Source of the DNA: Tyto alba
Lineage: Eukaryota > Chordata > Aves > Strigiformes > Tytonidae
Direction of reading: 5' to 3'
DNA: 64,000 nt
Assembly: GCF_018691265.1 (NCBI RefSeq)
Contig: NW_024881321.1
Location: forward strand, 25,765,698-25,829,697
Shown here: positions 34,571 through 47,950 of the stretch, piece after piece
Layout: every line of letters starts with the position of its first letter
How positions within the stretch are numbered: position 1 is the first letter of the stretch
The notes under the pieces: model-generated
Seen by the model: only the letters and a program-made list of their open reading frames with translations
Database searches by the model: none
What the model was told of the DNA's origin: nothing
Made by a program: the position numbers and the translations under genes

Positions 34571-37500
34571 CTTAATCATTACCTGCCTATGGAATCTTTT
34601 AATACTAGTCAGGTGTCCACTTCTTGTTGAATATCTACATTCATGGTGAGTGTAACAGTGGTCAACTCTTAACCTTTGAAGTGAATCACTTAGCGTATGA
34701 TGGATGGCAATGAAATAAAACATTTCTTGAGCTTCTCGAAGAACTTAGGTGGGGAAAAACTTATCCATATAACTGCTTCAAAGAAGCTGAGGTTGGCTTG
34801 GGAGGACGTGGTAACTGGCTCCGTAAGGAAGTGTCCATGTAAAATCTGCAAGTGGAGCATTCAGCATATCTTGTTTTTTGAATGAGCTGGATGTTAGTAA
34901 ACTATGCTTGCAGCTCAAATATTAATGGTTTTATTTCCTAAAACAGGCTTCCAGAGTTCTGATGCTGTAAACTCAAAGCACTCAATTTATTGCTTATAGC
35001 TGCCAAACTCTATATAGCGCTCTAAAGTTCCTTTGTGCTGGAAAATGAAGAATATTTGGGTCGATGCTGCCCTTGCTGTACTTACTTAAATTTAAACCAG
35101 AATAACGAGTCATTGTTCCTAGGAGTGTTGAATGCTTTTCCAGAGTTGATGAGTGTGTATTGCAGTGCTGCCTCTGTCCTCTATCAAGACTTGAAAAATC
35201 CTTAGATGGGTTTGGCATCTCTTAAGTTTCTTTTCTGAAGTAGCCAAGTCAACTTAGGCTTTTACAGCATGCTACTCAATTGCTGCCTCTTTTTCTATCT
35301 CTATTTCTTTGGAATGTATTACTCAGGTTTCTTATTCAAAATATTATTTTCCCAAGTTTAAAATTTTCTTTAGTTTTGCTGATGAGAGGAAGCTTGTGTC
35401 AGTGAAGTCAGCAGATCAAGCTGTGCATTTTGTGCCAATTTCTGTATGATAAGTTTCTGCAGTAATCCACAGGTGATGGCAGGTTTAACTCCTTTGTGAG
35501 TGTAAAAGTGACATTCTAAGAGGTGAAATGGAGGAAGTGTTTTAATATGTGATCATGTTTATACTGGAGTGTAAGCATCACATTTTGAAATGCCTGAAGT
35601 CGTATATTACAGTTAGATAATGAAGCTTGTTAAAACTGGGTGCTTGTAGGAGCAGTTTTTATGCCCATGGAGCCTTAAATTGTCCAGCAGCCATGTTGGA
35701 GTGTACCTAGCTTTAACACCTTTGTGTGAAAACAAACTGTGACATTTGTTAGTGTTTCCATCATTTAGTCCTTTAATTGCCCAGACTCCAAAAAAGTACT
35801 TTTACGTGGTGCAAGTCTGTGAGGAATGATTTTGTAACTGTCATACAGCATTTTAAAGGCATGGTAAGCTATGCTTTAGTCAAGGGGCAATTACAACAAT
35901 GGCTGTGTAAACGGTAACATCACTCTTATTTGCATGCTTTCAATACAGCTTTGGCTTATTAATTGTATAACTTATGCTACCAGAATTTTCAAGTTATTCA
36001 CACATGCTGTATTTTGGAAATACCTGTAATACTCCGTTTCAACTCATTCTAATGTATTAGTAGCTTTTTCATGGGTATGTAATAAGTGAATATAGTCTTG
36101 CCTTGTATACTAAGTTCCATGTAAAGGCTTTTTTTTAATAGTCACTTGAGCATCTCCTAAGAAAAGATTGTTAATCCTGTGTATGTTAGTTTCAGCGTAG
36201 CTGAGACATTGAGCTCGTGTTGACAGAAGACTTTAGGGAGAGAAGTCGTGCTGCTAAGTTGAGCTGTTTTTTCTGAAATAAGCTGAGCCTTGCCACTGGT
36301 GTTTCTGTAGAAAGCTGTGACTGCAGTGGAGTGGTTAGGTAGGCAAAACAAGTGCCAGTTAAAAAAAATCTTGCAGAAATAACCAAGAAGCATTTTCTGC
36401 AGATGTGTTCAGCTGCCATGTGGATGAGAAGCTAATTTCTTTCTGCTGACTATGATACAGGTAATAATTTTCCAAGTGTACTACTGCGAATTAGTTTGAG
36501 CCATTGAACTGCTGTGAGCTTAGCACTGATGAAGATAAGCCTGTATGGATTTTTAGGAATTGTCTAAAATTAATTTATTTTTTTAAATGTGTATAATGCA
36601 GGAAGAACGTAACTTAGTCTGGCTTTCTAAACAAAAAGTAAGAAATTCCAAGCAGTCCTAATACTTGCCTGAAGTTCTAGTATAGCACAGTTAGCCTTAT
36701 AAGGAAAACCTTGTCTGTTAACCATAGAAAACTTCTCTGTATATTCTTATATCTGAAAGCATGCTGGGAAATTAAGCAGTTGTTTTTCACTAATTTGTCA
36801 CTAGATGATACTGAAAAGCCAGCTCAGTTCTTTAGAATTGACTTTCTTGTGTTGACTTTCGAATATCAAAGCAACTAGTGAGATGACTGTCAGGAGCAGA
36901 CATTTTGAGTAATAGCTAGTCGTAGGCATTAAACGAACATAGGACTAGAAGGGGATGTCCCCTGCTGTGGCAGCACAGAGCTGTATCTCTCCTGCATCGC
37001 TGACATAGTATGAGAAAATGAATGCAGCACTCCATGTTCTGTTTTTCACTAATTCTCATCTTTAAAATACACTACTTGTACTTGTGGTCTTGTCTATGAA
37101 ATGGTACTTGTAAAGACCCACAGCTTTCTTCAAATCTGGGACTTGGTTTACACCGTTTGTTTCCACACCACCTTTCTCCTCCCTGTTCCTCTCACCATCA
37201 GTAGACTAGAATTCATTCCCTGAAGCTGCCTCTAAATGTTTGATTTTGGTAGCTTCAGATGAGTAGTCAAACAACATTTGAGTATATAAAACACAGAAAT
37301 GTTACGGATACAGAAGATAAAGCAACTGATCATAAAGCAGTGGACTGTATCATTTTGTGACTCTTGATCATAGTCTTGGTATGAAATCTATAGTTTTGTT
37401 CTCCGAGTCTAAATTTCTGGTTATTTGCTTTCCTGTTTGCATTTTTGGATGATGTCTAAATGAGGTACTGGGGGAAAATAAAAAAAGTGCCATTAGGATT

Positions 37501-40500
37501 CTTTTCCACTCCTATTTACTACATACTACTCTTCCTGATGGATTATCTGCTGCACTTGTGTCTTTAATATCTGTGTAGCAGTGTTAATAAGAATCTGTCT
37601 TCCCTCAGTTGATAATGGTCAGCAGGAGAAGAGTTGAGACTGGTACCTTTTATCACTGTGCATGAGAATTGTTGGGCTGGAGTCATCAAGGCTAGACGCA
37701 TGTTCCCACCCTGGCATTGATGCATGCTGCTGGTTCTGAAGCTTCCCCTTTTGAAAGGTAGTTTGAAACAGGGCAAACAAAAATTGTTGCATATGTTGAA
37801 CGAAGTTAGGTTTTTAATGTGACTTAAGGCTGCTAATTGCTATAGCCAGTAGGATTCCTGGCTCCAGGGGAACTGAGTAGTGGCCCTGTGAGTAGAGACT
37901 GAGAGTTGTAAAATGTTTCTCTGTTATTCTAGATTTTCCACATTTCTAAGAAAACCCCCCAAACTTCAGAACACTACAACATAGCATTTCATTCTTACTG
38001 TTAAATAAAACTTGTTTCCCAAAGTGATTTAATGAGTGAACAATTCTGTGAATTCAGTCTCATTTCAGGCTTACCTGTTGGGGTTTTGTTTTTTGTTGTG
38101 TTTTTTTTTTGTTGTTGTTGTTGTTTCTTGGGGTGGGCTGTTGTGGGTTTTTTTCATTACACTTAACTCTAGGGTGACATGACACATGAGTAGTTCAAGT
38201 CGTAAGTCTTCAGATACAGAATGCTTGGCTACAAGCTGACTTCATCCTCTCTAGGACTGGGTCAGGTTCTTTAAATAGGTAGCAAACTACAGACAAAGCT
38301 GTAAATGCAAGTAGCTGTAATCTGGGTAACCTTAGATGCATTCTTGTGACTTCAAGTGATTAGAACTTATGTTCATCACTAGAAGGACTGATTCCTTCAA
38401 GCGTTAAAAATTGTGTGAGGTTTAGACGCCCACTGCAGCTGAGGGAAAGAATCTCCCTAGTTAAAAAATCTTTAATGGCTCTTATGTGTGGCTAGCATGC
38501 TTTGCGTGGAACAGGATTTTTATACAAGCTTGGTGAACAGAGCTAGATGAGATTATTAACTGGAGAAATGCTTATTTTGGTGATGGATGTTTTGTGTGTA
38601 TCTGGGATTTAGGCTGGTTTTGATTACTGTCAGTTTGACTACCTCATTAATGGATAATCTGAACTCCTAATGAAGCACTGTTTGAAAAGACAAAGTCTGT
38701 GACATGCGTGAGTATTAGTCTTTGTATATTGTAGTCACAGGAAATTAATCTGCTCTTGAGGGTTTGGTTGGAGATGTGTGTTTTAGGGAATCTGATCTGC
38801 AGGGAAGCAGTAGCTAGTCATGTCCCACCTGCAGTAGAAATACAGGGGCCTGTTTCCTGCTGGAAAAAGTGTGGTATTTCCTGGGAAATGGGAGGTGATC
38901 AAGGATGCAATTAAAGGTAGGGAAGGTGAAAACAAGAATGTATAGGAAAAGAAAAAGTAGAAAGATCAGTTGAGACAGGAGAGTAGTATAACTCGGGTTA
39001 CTTAATCTGTGTTTTCTATGCCTTGTACACTGCTGTGGCTGACAAGAATGTTCGTGCAACTGTCCTGCTGTGGGACATGTCAGCAGTTTGTATGGAAATA
39101 GTCTGGATTTTAACAATGGATAAGGCATTGTACAACAATAAGAAATCCTTTGGGTGACATGTTATAGAATCTTTAAAAGATTCCAGATATGCACATCTTT
39201 TAAGTGCATTTATGGCAGTGGTTTTTTTTTTTTTTTTTCTGCTATAGAGCAAATTAACTAGTTCCTGCTTAGTGTACTTGATGAGGAAGGAAAGCTGCTT
39301 CTACTGTTGTACAGGACTGGCACTTCTGTAGTTCTTTAATAGTCCTCTCTGCAGAGATGTGAATTATGAGCACTTAGGAAGTCTTTGAGTTGCTAGTTAG
39401 TTTTGATATGTGCATCTTTTTTTTCCTCTTCCCCACTCCATGCTACTTAGGCAAAGGTCCATCTTTTATGTGGTAAATCAACCTTCTGTAGTTTTTGAAT
39501 ATTACTATAATACTTGAAAAGCTTATAAGTACAAAATCTTTGTGTAAAACTCTGTGGGCTTAAGCTTTCTTTGGTTAGTGGTTGATGTGTTCTGTTTTTT
39601 GTGTGGTTTTGTTTTTTGTTTTTTTTTTTTTTTTTTTTACATTCCTAGTTGTTTTCCAAACACCAAAAAATGCTGTGTCTTAGGCTTCTTTTAAGTATCT
39701 AATTTTTTAAAGTTAAATTCTAGAAATTGGCACTACTAGGTGGCTAATCAGATTTTTCTTATTTTATTCAGTAAAAGCATTGAAATGAAAGGTTCCATAA
39801 TGAAACAAGAATGGCTTGGGGACAACTTAAACTGCATAAGAGTGTCAGTGTGTGTGATAAACTTTAGTAATGGGTTTTTAATAAGGTGAAATTTCCTTAA
39901 TTCTCATCTAGCAAAAGCTTTTAAAAAACATGCTGATTGAACAGTAACTGATACCTAGATTTTACGATTGGGAGTTACTATATGTGGCATGGAGCTGTGT
40001 GGTTATGTTAAATAGTTCTTGATATGATGTAGTATAATGAATGAGACACTACAGTTCTGGGATGTAGTTTCTTTAATTTGCATCAATATTGTCAGGCGAA
40101 GCATAAAAGCAAGTCATGAGTATGTATCTGTGTCTATCAAAACAACTGTTCCACTGCAAGTCATTAATCTCTTTGAAATTACATTACACTTACGTTCTCA
40201 GTAGTTTTTCTCTTGTCATTTTGTGTGAAGAAGTGCCCCCTTTCAGCCATCCCATAGAAATTCTTCAAGCCCCTGTAGCAGTACAATATTGCACAGGGTG
40301 GTTAGCTTTCATCAGCAAGTTCTGCCCTCTGAACTGCTCAGTTCATAGTTTGGTTCCAGCCCAAAGGTTATACAGCTGTGTTTTAACATTCTTATGTACG
40401 TCAACAAATATGTGCTCCTTGTATTTGTCAGCATCTTCTAGTAGAGATTTAGCCCTGATCTTGCAGTAACAGATAGTGTTTCTAAAAGTGTTGGACTGGA

Positions 40501-43500
40501 TTTCTGTTCAGGTGAGTATGCTGTAAGAATTGGTTAGGTGTTAGAAAGCCCAAATATGCTTACTGACATAAATGAAAGAATGAATGTAGAGAATATTTTG
40601 GAGTTGTCATGGTTAACAAACACAGCAGAGGTCCTTGGGAGTATTTTCAAGTCAGCCTGTAAGCTTGGAACACCTCCAGCTTTGTGGCAAACAGGGACTA
40701 GAGATGCTAAAAAAAATATATGGCTCTTAATTCTGCCGTGGTCACGTTGCTTTAATATCTCGGTGCCTGGGGAAGTAGTCAAGGAATTAGTTCTTTCCTG
40801 TTCTCCCCATTCATGTGTCTCCATTTGCAGAAACTTGATGGTCCCAGGTGAAATCAAATGGTTGAATTAAGAGTAGATCCTATTAGGCAGCATTTGAGAG
40901 ACTGCTTCAGCAGGGTAGTGAAAGCAGATTTTGGTTGGGAAGACTGCGTGAGCAATCAGTAGTGTGAGTTATCCATGGAGAACAGTGTGAACAAAAGTGA
41001 GCATGTTCTTTGTCTGGCCAGGTCTGAGTCAGCTTCTGTTTGAAGCTGTATTCTCAATTAGGATGTTTTCTTCTTACCTTTATTTCCTAGCAGCTCATGT
41101 CTAAGGATTGTACCGCTCTCTAACAACAGATGTTCACTTGCTGGTATCTTTTTAAAAATCTGTTTATTAAATTCAGCCAATAATTAAACACCCAGTCAGT
41201 AGAAAGATGCAGTTGTACATGGATTCAAACATGCATTGCACTTGGAATTTGGAAGAGGGAAAATATATTTATTCAGATCTTATTTGTGTGTCTGGAGCAT
41301 TTCTTAAAATGAGAGGAGGTTGAGGTGGATGGAGGTTAAAACTTAGGGCTGGAGTAAAGGGGAGGAAAATGATTACTGGAGGAGAGCCCTGTATGTTGGG
41401 GAGGCTACAAGTATATTTTCTGCAAGAAGGTGTTGAGGTAGACTGGAGTGTTTTTCCACTCTGGGTTTATAATACTGCAACAGTTGTACATACTGCAAGC
41501 ATAGTTTAATTAAAAGCGGGTGAAATCCACTTTAGTGCTCCTTGTTTGTTTGTTTTTTGTGTTTTGTTTTTTGTTGTTGTTTTGTTTCCAGAGAAGTGGG
41601 AGGTGAAAAAAGCCTGCAGAACTTCGTCTGCTGAACCAATGGACTATTCTCAGTTCTTATTCATTGTCGTATCCTAACATGGTTATTGAGTGTTCCCAAG
41701 AGTATTGTGACTTTCTCAGGTATCCCATTCTGCTCTGGTGATGTATTATACATAGGGAGGCTGTGGTTTTGGGGGCAATTTTGTGGTTTTTTTTGGGGGG
41801 GTGGGTTTTGGCACATAGAGAGGAAATAGGGGAGTGTTACAGTTTTGAACTACTCCATGAAGAGGGTAAGTGAAGAGTTCCCATTCCTTGAGACATGAGT
41901 TGGTTTTAGTTTCTTGGATATAGAGAATCCTCACAGGTTGCTACTTAGAATTTCGAAAACCACCAATTGTTTCACAGAAGTCAAAAACTTCTGTCTTTAC
42001 AGTTTTTCGCTGTAACAATGGAGAGTAGTGGTTAAAAAGGAATCAAACTCAGAGGATCCATTCTCTGGTATTTTGTAATGGTGTGTTCTAAGACTGTCCT
42101 GGATTCTACCTGAAGATGACTGTACCCTTGTATCAACACAACTTTCTACCCAAATCATAAAGTTACCTGGCAGCATAGCCTAGTATATCAAAAAGTAAAC
42201 CTTCTTACACTGATTGGATGCTTCTCTGGGTTACTTTCATGTAGCAATTGGCAAAATAACATGTCTGAACACAACCTGGAATCTGAGCTCTACACTTCAT
42301 CTACTGGTATAATTTTCACCTGAAGTCAAGCAGTGTCACTGGCCTTGACAGACGTCATGCTCTGATGTGTGAGTGGTTACCTGGGGAAATAGTTTGTGGG
42401 AACTGTGGACAGCACTGTATCTACTGAGACATGCAGTATTGACAGCTGGGTAAGTGGTGTCTGTATCTCGGAGCCACGTTCAGTTATCTGTAACCATGAG
42501 GAGTTAACCTGAAAATGATTTACACCATCTATGTGTATGTGTAGTTTCACTTGGTAAGTGCTTCTCTAATACCAAATTGGAGTTTGGTCTAAAATGTGTA
42601 TTGATTTGTAGGCCTGTTCCCCTTTGGGGATAGGGAAGCTATAGTACCTTGAGAATCACGTACTTCTAGAAATCTGCAGATTTCTAGGTTATTTAAATTA
42701 GGTTACACTCCATCTTTATTCTTTTATAAGAAACACGGAGCCAACAAGAATGTGAGCATATTGCAGGCATTGCAGAAACAAAAGAGCTGTCTAGCATTCA
42801 AGAAAAATTTAAGGGATGTGCATTATTCATAAAACATGGACTCTGTATTTCAGCGTTCTGCTAGTGATAAACTGTCTTCCCTCCTTGAAGGAGCTTGGAA
42901 AGCACCCATTCCCTCTCCTTTATAAAAGTTACCTGCAAGGGAGTCTTTGCCAAAGAATCTAAACAACAAATGGGTAAAGAGGCTGTTTACTAATGATCTT
43001 CTAGAGACTTCTGATAAAGCATAGTGGAACAAAACCTAGATGGAAGTTGTATAAAAATGTGCATCAGTTTCTTACTGTCTGCTGGAGAGAAGGAAATAGC
43101 AGAGCTAGATGTTATAGGGGTGCTACTGAATTAGTGTTGAGGTCTTTCAGCCAGAGACTCCATGCAAAGCTCCGATTTGGGGTGGGGAAGGGGAGGAGGT
43201 AGCAGCTAGGATAAAAATGTCCCTCCTTGGTAAAGACTAGATTTTTGGGGATTGTTTTGGTTATAGCAAGTCACTTTAACATGGTGAAAGGAGAAAAGCT
43301 ATAAAATTAGGTGAAATTAAGCTAGAGTTGAAATACTTACCCCTTTGACCCTTCTCAGGTTTGTGGTTTGGTGGTGGTGTGTTTTGTGTGTGTGTGTTTT
43401 TTTTTTTTTTTTTTTTATTGGCCTTGGGTGATGAGCAACAGTGAGAAACCTGCTTAGTTCTCCTTTGTGCCCACACCAGAAAACTCTGTATCAATCACCC

Positions 43501-44488
43501 TTGCAACAAGTGTTGTAACAGCTTTTGTTATGGCTCCCACCAGGTGGTACTCCCAGACCATGATTCTGAATTGGACCAAGGTGCTCCTGTGGCAGAAGCA
43601 TTCCTTGGTTTTAAGTGGTCCTGGCTTTTGTGATGAGACCAGACCTGTGCTTGGAAGCATGACCTCTCAAAGTCTCCTGCTCAGCCAGGTTGCCTTGACT
43701 TTCCTGTTTGTGGGTGTCTGGTTTTGGCCTGACCTCCAAGTTCACTGGTATTCAGAAAAATAAAGGCAACACTTAAGTATGCTAGCACTTGAACTGATAG
43801 GCAGGGTGCTCAGGATACCAGAGTGCCCCTTCCATAAGGCAGCAACACCACCTTGTGCTTGACTGGCAAGGCAGGGCGTGTGCGGCGTTCTTTCATGTGG
43901 CAGCTGTAACCTGTAGAACTGGTGCATTAATCAGTAGTTGAATCTCCAGTATGATTTGAACACCCTGTTAGAGCCACAGCTAGCTGCTTCACTATTGTTT
44001 GCTAAGGAGAGATCTGTCTCTTACTGGGAACATCCTCATCTATTGGCTCTTTATGGCCCCAACAAAATCAGAATGTCTCTGGTGTGCAACCAATTTATCA
44101 TTGAGAAGTTTGTGTGTACCTTATTCTGGGAGTCTCATGAATGGTAAGGACATAGACATTGATAATCCTGACTGGCCTGGTTGGTCTGTTCTAGTATCAG
44201 GGTTATGTTTGCCTTTTTGCTGAGAGTTCTCAGACTCCTTTTCTCAGATCTGCTAGCAAGTCTGAAACTGCAGGATTTATACCAGTCTTCCTTGACTTAA
44301 TTACATTTAACAGTTTTCTAGTCCACTGTGGTGCTAGTATAAAAGGAGGCTTTCTGCATAAAATACCAAACATACTTCTTGGGCAAATGTAGATGGAGTC
44401 TAAAGACCAGTACTTTTTTTTTGTGTGCAAGTGCAATGGAATGTTTTGTAGCACTATCTTAACGATAAAAGTGAGTTACTGGGGAATT

Positions 44489-44519
<31 letters not shown>

Positions 44520-47085
44520 TTGGAGGGAACATGCTAAGCAGCGGAGCGTTGATGAAGAGGAATACCTGTCATGTTTCTTACTTTGCTGGACAACCTCTAG
44601 CATAATGTATGTTAGGTCTTCAGACCTGGAAGTGATGCTCAGATTCCTTCATTTAAGAAGCTTAATAAGCAGGTAAAATCACAACTGACTAGTGTCTAAC
44701 AGGTTGCTTCTGACCTAAGTACCTTTGGAGCTTCCAATCTTCCCAACCTAGTATGTCTAGGAATACCAGAAATGAACTCTGAGATAGATACTTAGCTGTG
44801 ATCTCACAGAAACACTGACTGACAAAACAGATGTGTTTTTTGATGCATAGTTCCAAAAACAGACTCTGATTTATGAAGATTTAGAAATATGTGAATAGCT
44901 TTAATTGTAATAGATCTACTTTTACTTAATGGATCTCAGTTACTTCTAAGCTGATCAGTTCTTTCGATTAAATGTTTGATAGATTTTACTTTGCAGCCAC
45001 CAAATTGTCACGTTCGTATCACAGGTTGTCCAGTACTTTGAGCAGTTGGTTTTGTGTTCATGTGTAGAACTTGCACAACAGTGAGTAACAGGAGTCAAAG
45101 TTGTAGTTTGGAAGGTCAATTATCCACTGTATGGAGGTGTGGTCTGTTTAATTATTTTAGTAAAGGTATGTATCTCTTACCCATAGATTGTAACTTTAAG
45201 ATTCTAGGATTGAGGTTGACGAGTGTATGTAGAGACTTTTCTTTCTGACGCTCTGCTGTATTTGGTTTTGCCTTTTTTTTTTTTTTTTTTTAAGATTCTG
45301 GGAATCTCATTTTTAAAATCAAATACAACTCTTAAGTTCACCTTCAATTAGTTTTGAGTGAAGTAAATTACTGGACCTAAGCACTGCTAACACTTTATGC
45401 TATATTTTTGTTCTTATACCATAGCCATGCTCCTTCAGCGTCAGAGTTTGTCATTGCAAGAAATGCTAATTTTGTTCCCCTTACCTGTAGTTATCCGTAC
45501 CTTTTTCATGTGTTGATAATAAAGAACCTTTTGTAGCATTGTTTAGTAATATTAGAATGTTAGTTTAAATGTGCTGTATGTTAGTCAGAATTTTAGTAAC
45601 TGCTGTGGATTCCTGAGAATATTTTGGGGAGACATTTAATAAAGCTACAGATATTTGCAATTTCTCTGACTTAAATTTCTCTGATTTCCCCTGACTTTTT
45701 TTCAGGGATAGCCTTTCCCTGAGCATACGAGGTCAAAAACTATGCTCACAAATGACGTTAACGTCTTTGTCCTTGGGGGGGGATGAGAAATGTGTTCTAA
45801 ACAAACGAGGAGCTTTCAGATTTCCTTCAAACTTCAGAAAATGTTCTTTCTTAACAGCTGCTGCTTGCTTCCCTAATCTACACTTTTTCTCTCTTACAAT
45901 ATGTATATGTGTCTGTATAGGTACATACATTTGTGGTGTGCAAATATATGCAGATGGGAATGCTACTGATAGACAAAGGGTGGTATATATGTCCACACAA
46001 TGTAAGGCAAAGAAGAGGTTGGTTAGTGAAATTAATTCCTGCATAATCTGCTACAAGTGATCAGGAAACAGATAAGGAATCACTGTATCATGACATAACA
46101 TCAGCATTTAATGTGTATTCACTTATTGGTGGTATCTATGAAACTAAATTCTTCAAGGAAAACCTGTTTGCGAGGGGAAGAAACTATTTTTTGCTTGAAT
46201 GCATATTCTGATAAGTTAGTTGTGGACAGTGCAGGTGCTGAACCTGGAAGCACATTAGGTTTTCTCCTCTTTTCAAAATCCTGAAATATTGGCAGTGTGA
46301 GCTTTTTTTGCCTTAGCTGGATTGCAAACATAGAAAGATGCCAAAGTGTGTTGGGAGTGGTGGTGGGTGCAATTGGACTAAAAGGTGTAGGGTGGCAGCA
46401 TCCATTAAGGGATGTTTGAAGAAAGTGTGACTAGTAATTCAAGTAGTTCTAAAGTCACAGGTGTTTGGAAGGATGTGGGGGGGGGAAATATTATGTTCTT
46501 CCCTAGGGATCTGCTATTACAGTTGGGATACTGAGTGACCAGAGCTGTAGTGTGACCTTGCCACAGCCTTTATACACTTACGGGGGACTCTTGTTTCTCC
46601 ATCAAGGAATTAGATGGTCATACAACAGTAACAGAGATAGGATGGCTTAAATATCTGAAGAAAGGTTTATGTAGTGAAACTTCTCATAGTTGATCTAATA
46701 AGATACTTCCTCTAGCTGTGGAGTCTGCCTCACTTGTATTTATAATAATTTTCTTAGATACTTGAGCTATTACTTCATAGTACTGAGCGCAACATAGTGT
46801 TAAGATGAAGGTAAAACTGATCTGGTTTGTAAGAAGATCTGGGCTTCTTGTAGGTCAGCTGTATGGTTGACTTAACCTAGGAGCTTGCTTCTGCAGTGTG
46901 TTTGTTGTCATGCCTGCTACTTCAATGCTGCAGTGTTGTAATATAAACTCACCTTGTTCCAAGATGCTTTGTAAACTGAAATTAGCACTGAATACTGTTG
47001 TACGCTGGTTAAAATTCTCAATAAACTTTACAGCTTTCATTGTCCAGATGTTCCTTCACTTGTGCCAATCGAATTCAGGTGAAAG
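34571..47085. other. Intergenic sequence between MIR17HG and the CR1 element
   Basis: No coding exon is recognised. All frames are 60-117 codons and lack domain support. The left part may still belong to the MIR17HG transcript, whose 3' end is not visible. AATAAA words occur at 34,547, 34,714 and many later places. T-rich tracts stand out near 38,094-38,126, 39,598-39,639, 43,399-43,417 and 45,272-45,292, with an A run near 44,489-44,510. Confidence 0.55.
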
Positions 47086-47950
47086 TAGAATAGTTCAGTT
47101 CAGTTGGAAAGGACCTACAATGATCATCTAGTCCAACTACCTGACCACTTAAAAAAAATTAAAGCATATTAAGGGCATTGTCCAAATGCCTCCTGAACAC
47201 TGACAAGCTTGGGGTATCGACCACATCTCTAGGAAAGCTGTTAATGGTGTTTGACCATCCTCTTGGTAAATGCTTCCTACTGTCCAGTCTAAACCTCTTC
47301 TGGTGCAGGCTCGAACCATTCCTATGTGTCCTGTCACTGGATCCCAAGGAGAAGAGATCAGCACCTCCCTCTCCACGTCCCCCCCTCAGGAAGCTGTAGG
47401 GAGCAATGAGGTCACCCCTCAGCCTCCTTTTCTTGAAACTAGACAAGCCCAAAGTCCTTAGCCACTTGTCACAGGACATGCCTTCCAGCCCTGTCACCAG
47501 CCTTGTTGCCCTCCTCTGAACGCATTCAAGGACCTTCACATCCTTCTTGAATTGTGGGGCCCAGAACTGCACACAGTATGCAAGGTGATGCCGCACCCAG
47601 CGCTGAGTACAGTGGGATAATCGCCTTTTTGGCCTGGCTGGTTATGCCTTGTCTGATGCACCCCAGGATGTGGCTTGCCCTCTTGGCTGCCTGGGCTCAC
47701 TGATGACTCACGTTGAGCCTGCTGTTGACCAGCAACCTCAGATCCTTTTCTGCAGAGCTGCTCTCCAAGTTTATACTAGATGCAGAACCCAGCATTTGGA
47801 CTTGTTAAATTTCATCCCGTTGACAACTGCCCAATGCTCCAGTCTATCCAAATCCCTCTGAAAGGCCTCTTGTCTCTCTCGAGTGAACAGCACCTCCCAG
47901 TCTGATACTGTAAGCAAACTTGTCGATGGTGCATTCAACTCCATAGAATG
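47086..47950 (-). repeat. CR1 LINE fragment, 5'-truncated, minus strand
   Basis: Read on the - strand, the region gives the end of CR1 ORF2. First come remnants of the reverse-transcriptase palm, with the FADD catalytic box degraded to an FA-Y-like form near 47,910. These are followed by the 'DLDRLE.W...MKFNK.KC.VLHL' block and then the 'CVQFWAPQ.KKDV..LE.VQRRATRLV' and 'LRGDLIAPY' blocks, ending in 'PR.VVD.PSL..F'. The 3' tail lies at 47,086-47,150 (plus-strand 'cagttggaaaggacct', 'catctagtccaact'). Frameshifts and lost catalytic residues show that it is inactive. It lies opposite in orientation to the genes. Confidence 0.93.

Noticed and set aside
43467..43763. 98-codon frame on the + strand with hydrophobic and Trp-rich sequence
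   Set aside because: No family is recognised and no retroviral or transposon signature could be confirmed. It is likely chance.
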